Shown: positions 8,325-22,471, counted from the stretch's first letter. The stretch: DNA of 64,000 bases from Tropheryma whipplei str. Twist (GCF_000007485.1 NC_004572.3:496001-560000), one strand, 5' to 3'. Numbers and translations: made by a program. The notes: generated by a model from the sequence alone, not told the origin.

Positions 8325-8462
8325 AACCTACCCTCCGAACAATTCAAATAAACACAGATACACCGCCGCGCCTGCATGAAATTCTATTCTACAAAGGCAT
8401 AATGGTAAAACATCAAAGTTTCACCAAACGAAATAAAAACGCAAATGCTGGAACTGAAATCT

Positions 8463-11415
<2,953 letters not shown>

Positions 11416-11437
11416 AGGTAATACTCTATACGTGAAT

Positions 11438-12589
11438 TTATTTCGCGATCAAAGCCTTTTTGTATATGTCACCAAGATTTTGGGACAGTACCTCTATGTC
11501 ATCAAATGTACTAGCCCAGCCAAGGGAAAACCGGAGTGTTGCCTTTGCCAAATCTGGCTTGAGGCCCACCGCGCTCATGACATGTGATGGCTGAATAACC
11601 CCGGAATGGCAGGCGGAACCGGATGAGATAGCTATTTTTGCCTCATCGAACAGATAAAGCAGCGTGTCAGATGAACAGCCGGGAAACGAAACATTAAGAA
11701 TTGCGTCACTACTGTCCTGAGTGTCAGAATTTACAACTGCCTCTGGAACGGCAGACAAAACCACCTCGACCAAGCGCTGTCGCAATGCCCTCAAAGATTG
11801 AACTTTTCTGTTTAATGCAATAGACAGGGATGTTGAACCAAGCGGATCCACCGACCCAGACCTGAGTCTTTGTTGATTCCCACCTCGTAAAAGTGGTGGA
11901 AACGAGAATGATGACAAAATGGCACCTGTGCCGGGGGGTGCTCCAATTTTGTGACCTGCAATTGAGAGAGAAACTTTCCCAACCAGCCGCGAAAAATCAA
12001 TTAAACTGGTTGCCGCAACGGAATCAATGTGGACAGGAATATCATATGTTTGACATATCCTGGCGTAGTCATAAACTGGAGAGATCGTACCGAGCTCGCT
12101 ATTAACCCACGTGCAAGCAAAAAGAGCAATTTTATTTGGATCCTTCTGCAGTATTGCCTGCTCGAGGCTATCAGGAAGCACCCTTGCATATTTATCAATC
12201 GGCAGCCATACTATCTCGGCATAAGGCAAACTCTTTATACTGCTGAGCTGCGCCGTGTGATCTGCAGGATTGGCCAGAATAATCTTTTTGCTGATATTCC
12301 CATCGTTTATATGACTAACAAAAGAATTTCTGAATAGATATGTCCCATATATACAGGTATTGATAGATTCTGTTCCTCCGCTTGTAAAGGAAACTTCCGT
12401 CCCGGGTGGAGCGTTTAGTGCAGTAAGGATTCCTTCTTTTGCCTTTTCAATAACAGCACGCATATGCCTGCCATAGAAATGCGATGAAGAAGCATTGCCG
12501 GGCATATTGCAAAACTCCTGATAAACGGCGGCAGCTTCAGGCATCAAGGGGGCATGAGCAGCATAGTCTAGATAAGTACCGAACATCAA
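11438..12589 (-). CDS. Cysteine desulfurase (IscS/NifS family)
   Basis: A PLP enzyme that takes sulfur from cysteine onto an active-site Cys. Seen: the N-terminal YLDYAAHAP, SGGTESIN, the PLP lysine in SIAGHKIGAPPGTG, and the catalytic loop Cys in SGSACHSG. The 383-residue length is normal for the class. The ATG overlaps the upstream gene by four bases (ATGA), and the mnmA gene follows 22 bases downstream, so supply of sulfur for tRNA thiolation is the obvious role. Supply to iron-sulfur cluster assembly is also possible. Confidence 0.94.
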   Translation of the reverse strand: MMFGTYLDYAAHAPLMPEAAAVYQEFCNMPGNASSSHFYGRHMRAVIEKAKEGILTALNAPPGTEVSFTSGGTESINTCIYGTYLFRNSFVSHINDGNISKKIILANPADHTAQLSSIKSLPYAEIVWLPIDKYARVLPDSLEQAILQKDPNKIALFACTWVNSELGTISPVYDYARICQTYDIPVHIDSVAATSLIDFSRLVGKVSLSIAGHKIGAPPGTGAILSSFSFPPLLRGGNQQRLRSGSVDPLGSTSLSIALNRKVQSLRALRQRLVEVVLSAVPEAVVNSDTQDSSDAILNVSFPGCSSDTLLYLFDEAKIAISSGSACHSGVIQPSHVMSAVGLKPDLAKATLRFSLGWASTFDDIEVLSQNLGDIYKKALIAK

Positions 12590-14220
12590 CGCACTTCTCT
12601 GGCAGAGGCAATCCCCCGAGTAAAGCCCAAAAGAGCTATTCTCTCATTCGACCCAACAGTAGGAATGTAGAACAAAAGCTGGCTAGAGTAAGTTGTCTCG
12701 ATACCTCTGAGAGAGGAAACAATCCCGGATAACAAGCTGACCTCTCCGCCGGATTGCGGAACAATACTGTATCCACCGCTCGGAATTACTCTCTCTAGCT
12801 CAAGCATATCTACAAAGACAAGTGCTCCGCCATTTGCAGTTGTCATCCCTATCTGCCCAGACTGTCTATCGCGGAAAATAATTATTGAGTTACCGGCAAG
12901 ACTTTTCTGCTTTGCACTTCTGCTAGAGCGAATCTGTGAGGCCAAGATATCAGCTGACTGATCAAATAACTTGCTTGACCCAGCGGTATTAAGCATGGCA
13001 CGATATTTAGCAATAATATCGCTCGGTTGCACGGCAAGTAATTTCGATTCTGGACGCACTAGGATCGAACCATCCTCTGCAGTTGGAAGTTTTGGAAGCA
13101 CAATATTGGGCGTGAGTCTCGCGAGATACTCTATTAGATAGTTATCAAGAGGGTTATTTTGTCTAAGGAGAACAGCCAAAGGCGGAAGTTTTTCGCCTGA
13201 CGGACCATCGGAGCTATCGATAACAAGCAAAAGGACTCTGGGCCACGATTTTGTATTCTCCGGGAGAATAAGCCTCACAGAAGCGGCAGTATCAAAAGCT
13301 GGCAGATCAACCTTGGCATTTTTATTTTTACGAAGTACCTTGTAGGCCGCCTGCCTGAGGCGTAGTGCGGTACCCGCCATAGCCGACTGTGGGTCAGACA
13401 GTCTTGAATCTGCGACATGCAGCGTTTCTACAACTCTTTTTGCGATTTTATGAGCATGCATTTCGCGCAGAAGCTCGAGGCTCGAGATATTATCCTTATC
13501 CGACCCACAAGCTATCGAGGTACCAGCAACCAGAGGTAAACAGATTATAAATGTAAAAAAATGCCGCAAAGGCCTGCGTTTAGTGTACCCACTTATGTAC
13601 GTAGATCGACGACCATATGGATTCCGTTTGGACTTGAATTTGCTCCAAACATAAACGATAAGCCCGAGGGTAATTAAGAGAAGTCCAACAATAAGAGGGA
13701 GCCACATAAACAGCCCCGCCATAGGCGTTATCCGCACAACCTCAACCATCGCAGGGCCTGGAATCTGCAGCAGAACCGAAACACCTCTCGGTGGATTAAG
13801 GCGTATCCTCCCATTCTTATCCGGCAATTCCTGAGATATAAAAAAATCCCTATTGCGAGCAAGAAAACTCATCGGATCCTTCCCGGAACCACCGAGGCTG
13901 AGCGTATTTGCAGCAAAATCGAAGACGCTGTATGAGTAATGTTTGAGCCATTCTTGTATTTCGCTAGAGTATGCGGTGTATATACCTGCACTTTTTTCAA
14001 AAGGCTCCGGATTACCCCTTGGGGTAATAGAGACCTGAACTGACATATCAGGCTGCTCAAAAAGTTCATTTTCACGAAGAAGTATGTAGCCAGAAGAAGT
14101 TGAAAAGTGATCTTTCTTATAGCCAAACAACTCCACAAAAAAAAGCTGCTGCAAAACAGCTGAGGCAAGTAAAAAAATACCGGCAAAGAGCAAGCAAAAT
14201 ACGCTAATCTTCAGCCGCAA
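12586..14220 (-). CDS. Unknown membrane protein with an internal lipobox-like segment
   Basis: About 544 residues from a TTG at 14220. The frame stays open to 14388, but that part overlaps the divergent gene and is not likely used. Layout: TM1 (about 1-28), an extracytoplasmic domain of ~140 residues, TM2 (about 170-192), a basic loop, a third hydrophobic segment ending in LVAGTSIAC with Cys near residue 238 followed by GSDKD, then a ~300-residue extracytoplasmic domain with the phrase SWPRVLLLVIDSS. The arrangement resembles a Micrococcales membrane protein family of unknown function that I know only by its layout. It is the first gene of an operon with cysteine desulfurase, mnmA and ligA. 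No function is proposed. Confidence 0.65.
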   Translation of the reverse strand: MRLKISVFCLLFAGIFLLASAVLQQLFFVELFGYKKDHFSTSSGYILLRENELFEQPDMSVQVSITPRGNPEPFEKSAGIYTAYSSEIQEWLKHYSYSVFDFAANTLSLGGSGKDPMSFLARNRDFFISQELPDKNGRIRLNPPRGVSVLLQIPGPAMVEVVRITPMAGLFMWLPLIVGLLLITLGLIVYVWSKFKSKRNPYGRRSTYISGYTKRRPLRHFFTFIICLPLVAGTSIACGSDKDNISSLELLREMHAHKIAKRVVETLHVADSRLSDPQSAMAGTALRLRQAAYKVLRKNKNAKVDLPAFDTAASVRLILPENTKSWPRVLLLVIDSSDGPSGEKLPPLAVLLRQNNPLDNYLIEYLARLTPNIVLPKLPTAEDGSILVRPESKLLAVQPSDIIAKYRAMLNTAGSSKLFDQSADILASQIRSSRSAKQKSLAGNSIIIFRDRQSGQIGMTTANGGALVFVDMLELERVIPSGGYSIVPQSGGEVSLLSGIVSSLRGIETTYSSQLLFYIPTVGSNERIALLGFTRGIASAREVR

Positions 14221-14253
14221 AACGAGAACCCCAAACCCCAAGCAGTAAAATCG

Positions 14254-14271
14254 TGCATACAATTGTATGCA
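14254..14271. promoter_or_regulatory. 18-bp perfect palindrome between divergent genes
   Basis: TGCATACAATTGTATGCA is perfectly self-complementary and lies between the divergent start codons at 14220 (minus) and 14286 (plus). It contains TACAAT in both orientations, so it could be overlapping -10 boxes, an operator, or both. No strong -35 was found on either strand. Confidence 0.5.
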
Positions 14272-14285
14272 TAAGAGGTGTTGTT

Positions 14286-15977
14286 TTGAACAAAAAGCAA
14301 AGCGAGTTCCCGCAGGTCTTTCGTGGATATGATCGCGATGAGGTAGATAGGAGAATTGCAAGTCTACTAAGGGATTTGAGTGCGGCACGTGCGGAAAATG
14401 CGGCCAGAAAACAGCAAATAGAAGATCGAGATGGCGATATAAGCGATCTTAAGCAAAGAATCTCCTCTTTGCAGCGTGAGCTTGATGTAATGAAAGAATC
14501 AAGATTTTCCGGAATTGGCTCGCATTTAGAAACCTCCTTAAAAATGGCCGAACAGCAGGCACAACGACTGCTCTCAGAGGCAGAAGCAGAAGCGGCAAGG
14601 CTCAGAAAAACGGCCACCGAAGAAGTAAACAATTTACGCCGAGAGGCAAGAGAGTTTTTTGAAAGCAAGCTTGAACAGGCCAAAGAGAATGCCAAGGAAA
14701 TGGTGTCTTCCGCAGAAAAGCAGGCGCAAGACATAATGGCCGCAGCTAAAACAAACTCTTCCAGGCTTCGCGAGGATTCCCTAAGGGGGGCGAATTCAAT
14801 TCGCTCAGCAGTTAACACCGAGGTTTCAGAGATGCGCACCGTTGCCCAAAGGGAAATTGAATCCCTCAAGGCGTCAGCCGAGAAAGAGGCCTCTCAGATT
14901 CTGCACAACGCGAATCAAGAGTTTAGTCGGTTGCAACAAAAAAACTTGAAAATACAACAGGAAATTACCGAACAAGAAACGCGATTCGAGGAAGAGCTGG
15001 CGAATAGAAGAGGTAATTTTGAAGCTGAATGCAGAGAAAAAGAATCTAGCATAAAGGAGCTTGAAGCACAGACAGAACTGTCTCTAAATGCTCAACGCGA
15101 AGCGCTACGGGTTGAGCTTGAACAGAAAAGAAAGGTATTCGAGGCAGATCTAGCATCGGAATCGGTGAATAGACGCGCTGAATTGAGTCGGGAAATCGCT
15201 GAACTAAGAGCGAAAGAGCAGGAGGATATTGCAAGGAAAACCGCCCTAAACCTCCAGATAGAGCGAGAACTTATAGAAAATAAAAACCGTATGGAGCAAG
15301 CTATGCTCCAACATAACGAACTTATGGGTCACCGAAAAGCAGAGCTCGAAGCAGAACTTGCGGGACTTAGGCAAAATTTTGATGATGAAAGGAGACAAAG
15401 ACTGCAAGAGCTTGAAGCAGAACTTGCGCAGAAGAGGTCTGCCGGTGAAGCGGAAATCGAGGAGCTAACACAGCGATCTGGAATAATCCGAGCAGAGCTT
15501 GAAGCAGAACTTGCGGGACTTAGGCAAGAGGCGAATAACAGGCTGAAATTGGAGCAAGATGAGGCTGTTGGGCAACTGAAGAATTACATTGACCAAGCGA
15601 GCGCAACTCTAGGGAGTATAAATCGAGAAATTGCGGACCAAAGAACTTATCTGGAACAAATGAAGGAGTCGGCAACCAAGGAAAGTGAAGATCTGCGTTT
15701 CAGAGCAAAAGAGCAGGCCTCCCAAATACTCAGCGAAGCAAAAGAGCAGGCCTCCCAAATACTCAGCGAAGCACGGGCGGAGAAATATGAACTCATAGCG
15801 GAGACTGAAAAGCAGCTTGTTGATCTGCGCTCGGAGCGCGATAGCATCGCATCATATTTTCAGAATCTAAGTGAAATTGTTCAGGCAACCGCGCTCAACA
15901 GCACAGATATCCCCTCCAGCGTGTCAGACGATTCATGCACGCTTCATGAAGCGACAGATAAACAGGATAATCAATAA
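14286..15977 (+). CDS. DivIVA-type polar coiled-coil protein (Scy/FilP-like)
   Basis: A 563-residue protein starting at TTG (14286) behind AGAGGTG; a GTG at 14253 in frame lies inside the palindrome. The N-terminus has the DivI1A motif FRGYDRDEVDRRI (about 12-24), which in DivIVA proteins targets curved or growing membrane. The rest is almost continuous charged coiled coil rich in Glu, Ala, Arg and Gln, with repeated ELEAELAGLRQ and KEQASQILSEA units. Long proteins of this build (Scy, FilP) organise polar growth in actinobacteria; that role here is inferred from architecture. Perfect and near-perfect DNA repeats occur at 15339-15374/15492-15527 and 15705-15770. It is divergent from the gene at 14220. 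Confidence 0.8.
   Translation: MNKKQSEFPQVFRGYDRDEVDRRIASLLRDLSAARAENAARKQQIEDRDGDISDLKQRISSLQRELDVMKESRFSGIGSHLETSLKMAEQQAQRLLSEAEAEAARLRKTATEEVNNLRREAREFFESKLEQAKENAKEMVSSAEKQAQDIMAAAKTNSSRLREDSLRGANSIRSAVNTEVSEMRTVAQREIESLKASAEKEASQILHNANQEFSRLQQKNLKIQQEITEQETRFEEELANRRGNFEAECREKESSIKELEAQTELSLNAQREALRVELEQKRKVFEADLASESVNRRAELSREIAELRAKEQEDIARKTALNLQIERELIENKNRMEQAMLQHNELMGHRKAELEAELAGLRQNFDDERRQRLQELEAELAQKRSAGEAEIEELTQRSGIIRAELEAELAGLRQEANNRLKLEQDEAVGQLKNYIDQASATLGSINREIADQRTYLEQMKESATKESEDLRFRAKEQASQILSEAKEQASQILSEARAEKYELIAETEKQLVDLRSERDSIASYFQNLSEIVQATALNSTDIPSSVSDDSCTLHEATDKQDNQ
15705..15770 (+). repeat. 33-bp perfect tandem duplication inside the coiled-coil gene
   Basis: Two identical 33-base units (15705-15737 and 15738-15770) encode KEQASQILSEA twice. 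Eleven residues is a hendecad, so the coil register is preserved. The following GCA continues the pattern for one codon. Confidence 0.9.
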
Positions 15978-15987
15978 AAATTTTTGT

Positions 15988-17067
15988 ATGAGCCGTATAG
16001 ACACGTCGAATAACGATAAACGCACAGCGGGCGTCTTTCACATCTACCAGCCTTTCCTAACGGGGTTTAGGGCAACCCTTGGTGTTGGTTTAGGTATTTT
16101 GTGTTGTCTCCTCATCCTTCGCATGGGTGTTTTATTCGCGTATATTGGCCTTGCGCTATTTATTACTTTGGCAATCGAACCGCTGATTTCAGCGCTTGTA
16201 AAGCTCGGTATTTCACGTGGTGTGTCAGTTGTGTTACTTCTTCTTTTTTTCAGTGCATTTCTGGGGGTTGCCCTCTGGCTTATTATTCCGATACTTACAA
16301 GCGAAACAGCTCTTTTATGGAAGACGGTAAGCTCATTTATGACGGAGGGGAATTACAGGCAGTTTATTTCCCTCTTAAGAAAAGCTATCCCTGATTTTGA
16401 CTTTAATGAATTATTACAGCAAGGATGGTTATGGATTCAAAACAATGTAACAACCATAACCGGTAGTGTGGTTAACATAGGCATCGGAATAGTGAATACT
16501 GTCACCGGAATAGTGATTGTACTGATACTCACAATATATTTTAGTGCCACACTGCCAACGATAAAAGCCACAGGGTACAAACTTGTTCCGGCTTCAAGGC
16601 GGGAATTCGTAAAAGATACGCTTGAGGATGTCCTGTCATCTGTCGGACGGTACACGGCCGGACAATTTCTCCTAGCGTCAATAAATGGAACCTTAACCCT
16701 TCTTATTTTTTCAATCTTGCAATTTAAGTATCCGATACTCATGGCCTTTATAGCTTTCATAGGATCTATGATTCCGCTGGTCGGCACTATTTCAAGCTCA
16801 GCCCTGATATCTGGTATAACCCTTTTTTCTGCACAGGGGTGGACGGTCTGGGCGGTTGTGATTTACTATCTGGTGTATATGAATGTTGAAGCGTATGTAA
16901 TAAGCCCAAAAATAATGAAAAAGGCGGTTTCTGTCCCAGGATCCTTAGTGGTTATATCAGCCCTAGCAGGTGGAATGCTGGCAGGTGTTCCTGGTGCTGT
17001 GGTGGCTGTTCCAGCCGCAGCAAGTATCGTCGTACTTATAAAACGGGTCCTCATCGATGCGAAATAA
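15988..17067 (+). CDS. AI-2E family transporter (permease)
   Basis: A 359-residue polytopic membrane protein of the AI-2E/YdiK/PerM family. There are about eight hydrophobic segments, with the family-typical C-terminal region (FIGSMIPLVGT, YYLVYMNVEAYVISPKIM, then a Gly/Ala/Val-rich last helix with AGVPGAVVAVPAAAS). Transport substrates vary in this family, so a role in autoinducer export should not be assumed. The ATG at 15988 is 11 bases after the coiled-coil stop; no clear ribosome site is seen. The 3' end overlaps the convergent CDF gene by 17 bp. Confidence 0.85.
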   Translation: MSRIDTSNNDKRTAGVFHIYQPFLTGFRATLGVGLGILCCLLILRMGVLFAYIGLALFITLAIEPLISALVKLGISRGVSVVLLLLFFSAFLGVALWLIIPILTSETALLWKTVSSFMTEGNYRQFISLLRKAIPDFDFNELLQQGWLWIQNNVTTITGSVVNIGIGIVNTVTGIVIVLILTIYFSATLPTIKATGYKLVPASRREFVKDTLEDVLSSVGRYTAGQFLLASINGTLTLLIFSILQFKYPILMAFIAFIGSMIPLVGTISSSALISGITLFSAQGWTVWAVVIYYLVYMNVEAYVISPKIMKKAVSVPGSLVVISALAGGMLAGVPGAVVAVPAAASIVVLIKRVLIDAK

Positions 17068-17989
17068 CGGGCCCTCCGCATGCCAATCTGCTCTCGAGTC
17101 GCATCGGAGATATTTGCAGGGTCGTATGCAAGATGCCGTATTGCTCATAAAGAATTCTTTCCGCTTCCACTAGGACTTTGTTCTGATCTGTCTGCTTGTG
17201 AATTAGAATATTCGCCGTCGCAATGTGCTTTTCGTCCGATAAGGTCCACGCATGCAGGTGATCGACTGAAATCACACCATCAATTCCAAGCAAACTGCTT
17301 TCCACCTCTTGTATATCAACAGGTGAAGCTTGCAAAAGGATTCTAATAACCTCTTTGCCAAGTTTTGCCGCACGGTAGCAAATAAAGAGAACTATGGCAA
17401 TCGCAGCTATTGAATCAATAATAGTTAGCCCTGTCAGAATAATGAGTATTGCCGACAACATAACGCTGACAGACGCAATGGCGTCAGAAAGCACTTCCAT
17501 GTATGCGGCTCTGAGATTAATCCCCTTTTGTTTGGCAGAATGCAACACGAGGACGGCAGAAAGATTCACCAAGAGACCTGCAATACCCGTTACAAAAATC
17601 ACCCATCCTGATATATGTTCTTCAGGATACACAAGACGCATAATCGACTCTTTTGCTATAAGAAAAGCCAGAAAAAACATAATCAAAATACTCACTCCGG
17701 CAGAAAACACCTCAACTCTATAGAGCCCATAAGTCCTATGTGAATTTCTATTTGATTTGGCAACAAGCCTTGCCGCAATAAGTGCATTAAAAAGGCCGAG
17801 TGAATCTATAAACATATGCCCCGCATCGGATGCCAAAGTAACTGACGCGCTAAGATACACGGCAAGTAGCTCAATAAGCGTAAAGCCAACGGTGAGACAA
17901 AGAGCAATAAATAAACGTTTATAAATAGATACGTTTATATGTACATCAAAAGAAGAATGCGTATGACCATGCAAAAGGACCCCAAACAA
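17051..17989 (-). CDS. Cation diffusion facilitator (zinc/heavy-metal exporter)
   Basis: A 312-residue CDF protein with six membrane segments and a cytoplasmic C-terminal dimer domain. The TM2 metal motif is SDAGHMFID (His and Asp). The TM5 motif is AYMEVLSDA, with Glu where CzcD/ZitB proteins often have His and the second Asp kept. The N-terminus holds a short His pair (GHTHSS). The start is uncertain: TTG at 17989 is the furthest. It lies 27 bases after pnp on the same strand, and its 3' end overlaps the AI-2E gene. Zinc or manganese efflux is likely; the metal cannot be told. Confidence 0.86.
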   Translation of the reverse strand: MFGVLLHGHTHSSFDVHINVSIYKRLFIALCLTVGFTLIELLAVYLSASVTLASDAGHMFIDSLGLFNALIAARLVAKSNRNSHRTYGLYRVEVFSAGVSILIMFFLAFLIAKESIMRLVYPEEHISGWVIFVTGIAGLLVNLSAVLVLHSAKQKGINLRAAYMEVLSDAIASVSVMLSAILIILTGLTIIDSIAAIAIVLFICYRAAKLGKEVIRILLQASPVDIQEVESSLLGIDGVISVDHLHAWTLSDEKHIATANILIHKQTDQNKVLVEAERILYEQYGILHTTLQISPMRLESRLACGGPVISHR

Positions 17990-18016
17990 GAAACTAGCGC
18001 CAAAGCAGGAGCGCGG

Positions 18017-20233
18017 CTACTTGACAGCGACAAGGCACAATTTACCCCTATCGTCGATCTTTGATACCTCAACAAGCACCTTCTGACCAACGCTCAGGAC
18101 CTCATCGACACTTTCAAGATGTCTCCCGTCTACCATCTTACGTATCTCAGATATATGAAGCAAGCCATCCTTACCAGGAACAAGACTTATAAAAGAACCG
18201 AAGGGCATATTTTTTACAACAGTCCCGAGAAACTGGCTACCAACGCAAGGCTCTACTGGGTTTACAATGGAATTCACCATTGCGACGGCTTTCTCTGAAG
18301 AATCGGCCTGAGATGATCCTATATACACCGTTCCATCATCCTCGATAGAAATTTCCGCACCTGTCTCATCCTGAATGGAATTTATCACCTTACCCTTTGG
18401 ACCAATCAGCTCGCCAATCTTTTGAACAGGAATCTTTACTCTTACAACACGGGGGGCATATTCCGACATCTGATCGGGAGAATCTATTACGCGAGTTAAA
18501 ACATCTAGAATTGCCAAACGCGCAGACCGGGCATGTGCCAGAGCCTCACTCAAAACATGTGCTGGAATCCCATCGAGCTTCGTATCAAGCTGAAGCGCAG
18601 TTATAAAATCAGATGTCCCAGCAACTTTAAAATCCATATCCCCCAAAGCATCTTCCGAGCCGGAAATATCCGTTAGCGTAACATATCGCATTTCGCCATC
18701 AACACGACCGCTGATAAGACCCATAGCTATTCCAGCAACTGGCGCCCGAAGTGGAACACCGGCATTCAGAAGCGATAATGTCGAGGCACAAACAGAACCC
18801 ATGGATGTGGAGCCGTTGGAGCCCAATGCCTCTGAAACCTGTCGGATTGCATACGGAAAATCTTCGCGGCTCGGCAGAACCGGAACAAGTGCGCGCTCGG
18901 CAAGGAAGCCGTGACCTATCTCCCTGCGCTTCGGACTACCAACACGACCGACTTCGCCCGTTGAATACGGGGGGAAATTGTAGTGATGAATATACCGCTT
19001 TGATACAATCGGCGCCAAAGAATCTATCTGCTGCTCCATTTTGAGCATATTAAGGGTTGTAACGCCCAAGACCTGTGTCTCGCCCCTCTGAAATACAGCC
19101 GATCCATGAACGCGAGGGACAACTTGGACCTCCGCATCCAAGGGGCGTATATCGGAAAGCCCACGACCATCCATTCGGGCAAAACCCTCAAGAACGCAAG
19201 TTCTAACAACATCTTTTAGGACCGCCTTGTACGCATGCGGAAACTGAGAAAGGCTATCTTGATCGAATCGACCCGAGAGCACTGCGTCATGAAAAGCATC
19301 ATACGCTTTTTGCTTTATCTCATCGGACGCAGATAAAGCATTCGGAGCGTATCCCGAATCATGATTGCCCCGATAGACTTTCTCGAGGTCAGATTTAACC
19401 AGACCCTCCACAAAGGAATGTACACTATCGGAATAATCCGGATACAAATCCGGCTCCGTATGGCTCAATGACAACTTGCTTGCCAAATCACGCTGTATGT
19501 CACACAGGGTACGTATAAAGACCTTTGCTGACTCGATTCCTTCCTCAATAACCTCCTCATTGGGCTTTTTAGCGCCATGAGAATGAATAAGATCCCAGGC
19601 AGATTCTGTGGCCTCTGCCTCAACCATCATGATTGCAATATCTTCCTTGCCAGACTCATTGACAAACACCCGTCCTGCAACAGTTAGGTCAAACACGGCC
19701 CCGGACAGGTCTTCATATCTCGGAAAGGCAACCCACTGACCATCTATAAGAGCGAGACGCACACCGCCAATTGGGCCAGAGAAAGGCAGGCCAGATACAA
19801 GGGTTGATGCACTCGCCGCATTTATTGCCAAAGCTTCATAGAATTCGCCTGGAGCAATGCTAAGAACAGTAACTATTACCTGAACCTCATTCCGCAGCCC
19901 GGCATTAAAACTGGGCCGCAGGGGCCTGTCAATCAGCCTGCATGCAAGAATAGCCTCTGTGGAGGGCCTTCCCTCACGACGAAAGTATGAACCCGGTATT
20001 TTTCCTGCAGCATAGGAACGCTCCTCGACATCAACCGTGAGCGGGAAAAAATCACAATCTTCCTTCGGCTGCTTGCCGACGCTGGTAGAAGACAAAAGCA
20101 TCGTCTCGCCATCCAGATAAGCAACGACGGAGCCCTGAGCCTGCCTCGCGAGACGGCCAGTCTCGAACCTAATCGTGCGAGTGCCAAACCGTCCGTTATC
20201 TATCACTCCCTCAGAAAACTGCACGTCATCCAA
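18017..20233 (-). CDS. pnp: Polyribonucleotide nucleotidyltransferase (PNPase)
   Basis: A phosphorolytic 3'-5' exoribonuclease acting in mRNA turnover. The 738-residue protein has two RNase PH domains (the second with [15 protein letters not shown]), then a KH domain ([20 protein letters not shown]) and a C-terminal S1 domain ([17 protein letters not shown]). The length is complete. Start TTG at 20233; a GTG nine bases further in is an alternative. It lies 35 bases behind rpsO, the usual rpsO-pnp pair. Confidence 0.97.
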   Translation of the reverse strand: MDDVQFSEGVIDNGRFGTRTIRFETGRLARQAQGSVVAYLDGETMLLSSTSVGKQPKEDCDFFPLTVDVEERSYAAGKIPGSYFRREGRPSTEAILACRLIDRPLRPSFNAGLRNEVQVIVTVLSIAPGEFYEALAINAASASTLVSGLPFSGPIGGVRLALIDGQWVAFPRYEDLSGAVFDLTVAGRVFVNESGKEDIAIMMVEAEATESAWDLIHSHGAKKPNEEVIEEGIESAKVFIRTLCDIQRDLASKLSLSHTEPDLYPDYSDSVHSFVEGLVKSDLEKVYRGNHDSGYAPNALSASDEIKQKAYDAFHDAVLSGRFDQDSLSQFPHAYKAVLKDVVRTCVLEGFARMDGRGLSDIRPLDAEVQVVPRVHGSAVFQRGETQVLGVTTLNMLKMEQQIDSLAPIVSKRYIHHYNFPPYSTGEVGRVGSPKRREIGHGFLAERALVPVLPSREDFPYAIRQVSEALGSNGSTSMGSVCASTLSLLNAGVPLRAPVAGIAMGLISGRVDGEMRYVTLTDISGSEDALGDMDFKVAGTSDFITALQLDTKLDGIPAHVLSEALAHARSARLAILDVLTRVIDSPDQMSEYAPRVVRVKIPVQKIGELIGPKGKVINSIQDETGAEISIEDDGTVYIGSSQADSSEKAVAMVNSIVNPVEPCVGSQFLGTVVKNMPFGSFISLVPGKDGLLHISEIRKMVDGRHLESVDEVLSVGQKVLVEVSKIDDRGKLCLVAVK

Positions 20234-20268
20234 CTAGAAAATCCAATCCACGAAGTACAAAGCCAAAC

Positions 20269-20541
20269 CTAGCGGCGCAAACCGAGGTTGCTGAGAATCG
20301 CGCGATACCGGCTAACATCAACCCCGTGCAAATAAGAAAGAAGACGCCTCCTGCGGCCAACCATGAGCATAAGACCCCTGCGCGAGTGATGATCAAAAGA
20401 ATGCTCTTTCAGGTGCTGCGTAAGCCGCGCTATTCTCGCTGTGAGAAGGGCAATCTGCACCTCTGGGGATCCTGTATCACCCTTTGAAAGCCCATACTCA
20501 GAGATAATCGCACCCTTATCCATGTCGAGCTTTCTAGCCAT
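20269..20541 (-). CDS. rpsO: 30S ribosomal protein S15
   Basis: A 90-residue S15 with [17 protein letters not shown] and [19 protein letters not shown], the rRNA-binding core. The frame continues upstream to 20697, but the ATG at 20541 is the family start. The longer part is the ~95-base leader of a strong promoter at 20642-20670. It is followed by pnp. Leaders and early coding regions of rpsO often mediate autoregulation; no specific structure was worked out here. Confidence 0.97.
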
Positions 20542-20641
20542 ATATTCCTTCTCTAAGGCCACCCGATACACAAACGACGAATCCCTGAGCAATCCAGAAA
20601 ACAAAGCCCGGCAACGAGGAGCGCAAAACGCGAACAGCCCG

Positions 20642-20670
20642 ATTATATATAATGCAAACAAATCTAGCAA
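20642..20670 (-). promoter_or_regulatory. Promoter of rpsO-pnp
   Basis: The minus strand carries TTGCTA (20665-20670), a 17-base spacer and a perfect TATAAT (20642-20647), ~100 bases before the rpsO ATG. This is one of the best sigma-70-type promoters in the window. Confidence 0.75.
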
Positions 20671-20712
20671 ACGCGGCACAGCCGAATGTGCGATCACCTT
20701 ATGTGAATAATT

Positions 20713-20997
20713 CTAAGCGCCGTGCAACTGCTCGAGTGTATCGACCTCTATATCCGAGGCAACAATCTCGAGAACATTGTTATTCATACATAAAAACCCG
20801 CGGCCTGTTTTGAGGGCACGAACGCTATTTACCGAATCAAAGATTTTTACAGACCCCGGAACAAGTGCCGCAAGTAAAGGCTCATGTCCAGCCATAATTC
20901 CTATTTCTCCAGCGCGAGTGCGCGCAACAACAAGAGTTGCGCTGCATGTTAGCGAAAATGACTTCGCAGAAACAACTTTCGTTTCAAAGGTGGCCAA
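20713..20997 (-). CDS. atpC: ATP synthase F1 epsilon subunit, short form
   Basis: A 94-residue epsilon subunit of the F1 central stalk. The N-terminal beta-barrel is recognisable (SAKSFSLTCSATLVVARTRAGEIGIMAGHEPLLAAL). The chain stops after EVDTLEQL, so the C-terminal helical hairpin, which inhibits ATP hydrolysis in many bacteria, is essentially missing; full-length family members are about 120-140 residues. TTG start at 20997, one base after the atpD stop. Last gene of the atp operon. Confidence 0.92.
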   Translation of the reverse strand: MATFETKVVSAKSFSLTCSATLVVARTRAGEIGIMAGHEPLLAALVPGSVKIFDSVNSVRALKTGRGFLCMNNNVLEIVASDIEVDTLEQLHGA

Positions 20998-20998
20998 T

Positions 20999-22432
<1,434 letters not shown>

Positions 22433-22471
22433 TCATCCGCATCCTAATATACAAAACAATCACAGAAACAT

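Noticed and set aside
20542-20697. N-terminal extension of S15
   Set aside because: The extra 52 codons carry the rpsO promoter and leader and have no counterpart in S15.
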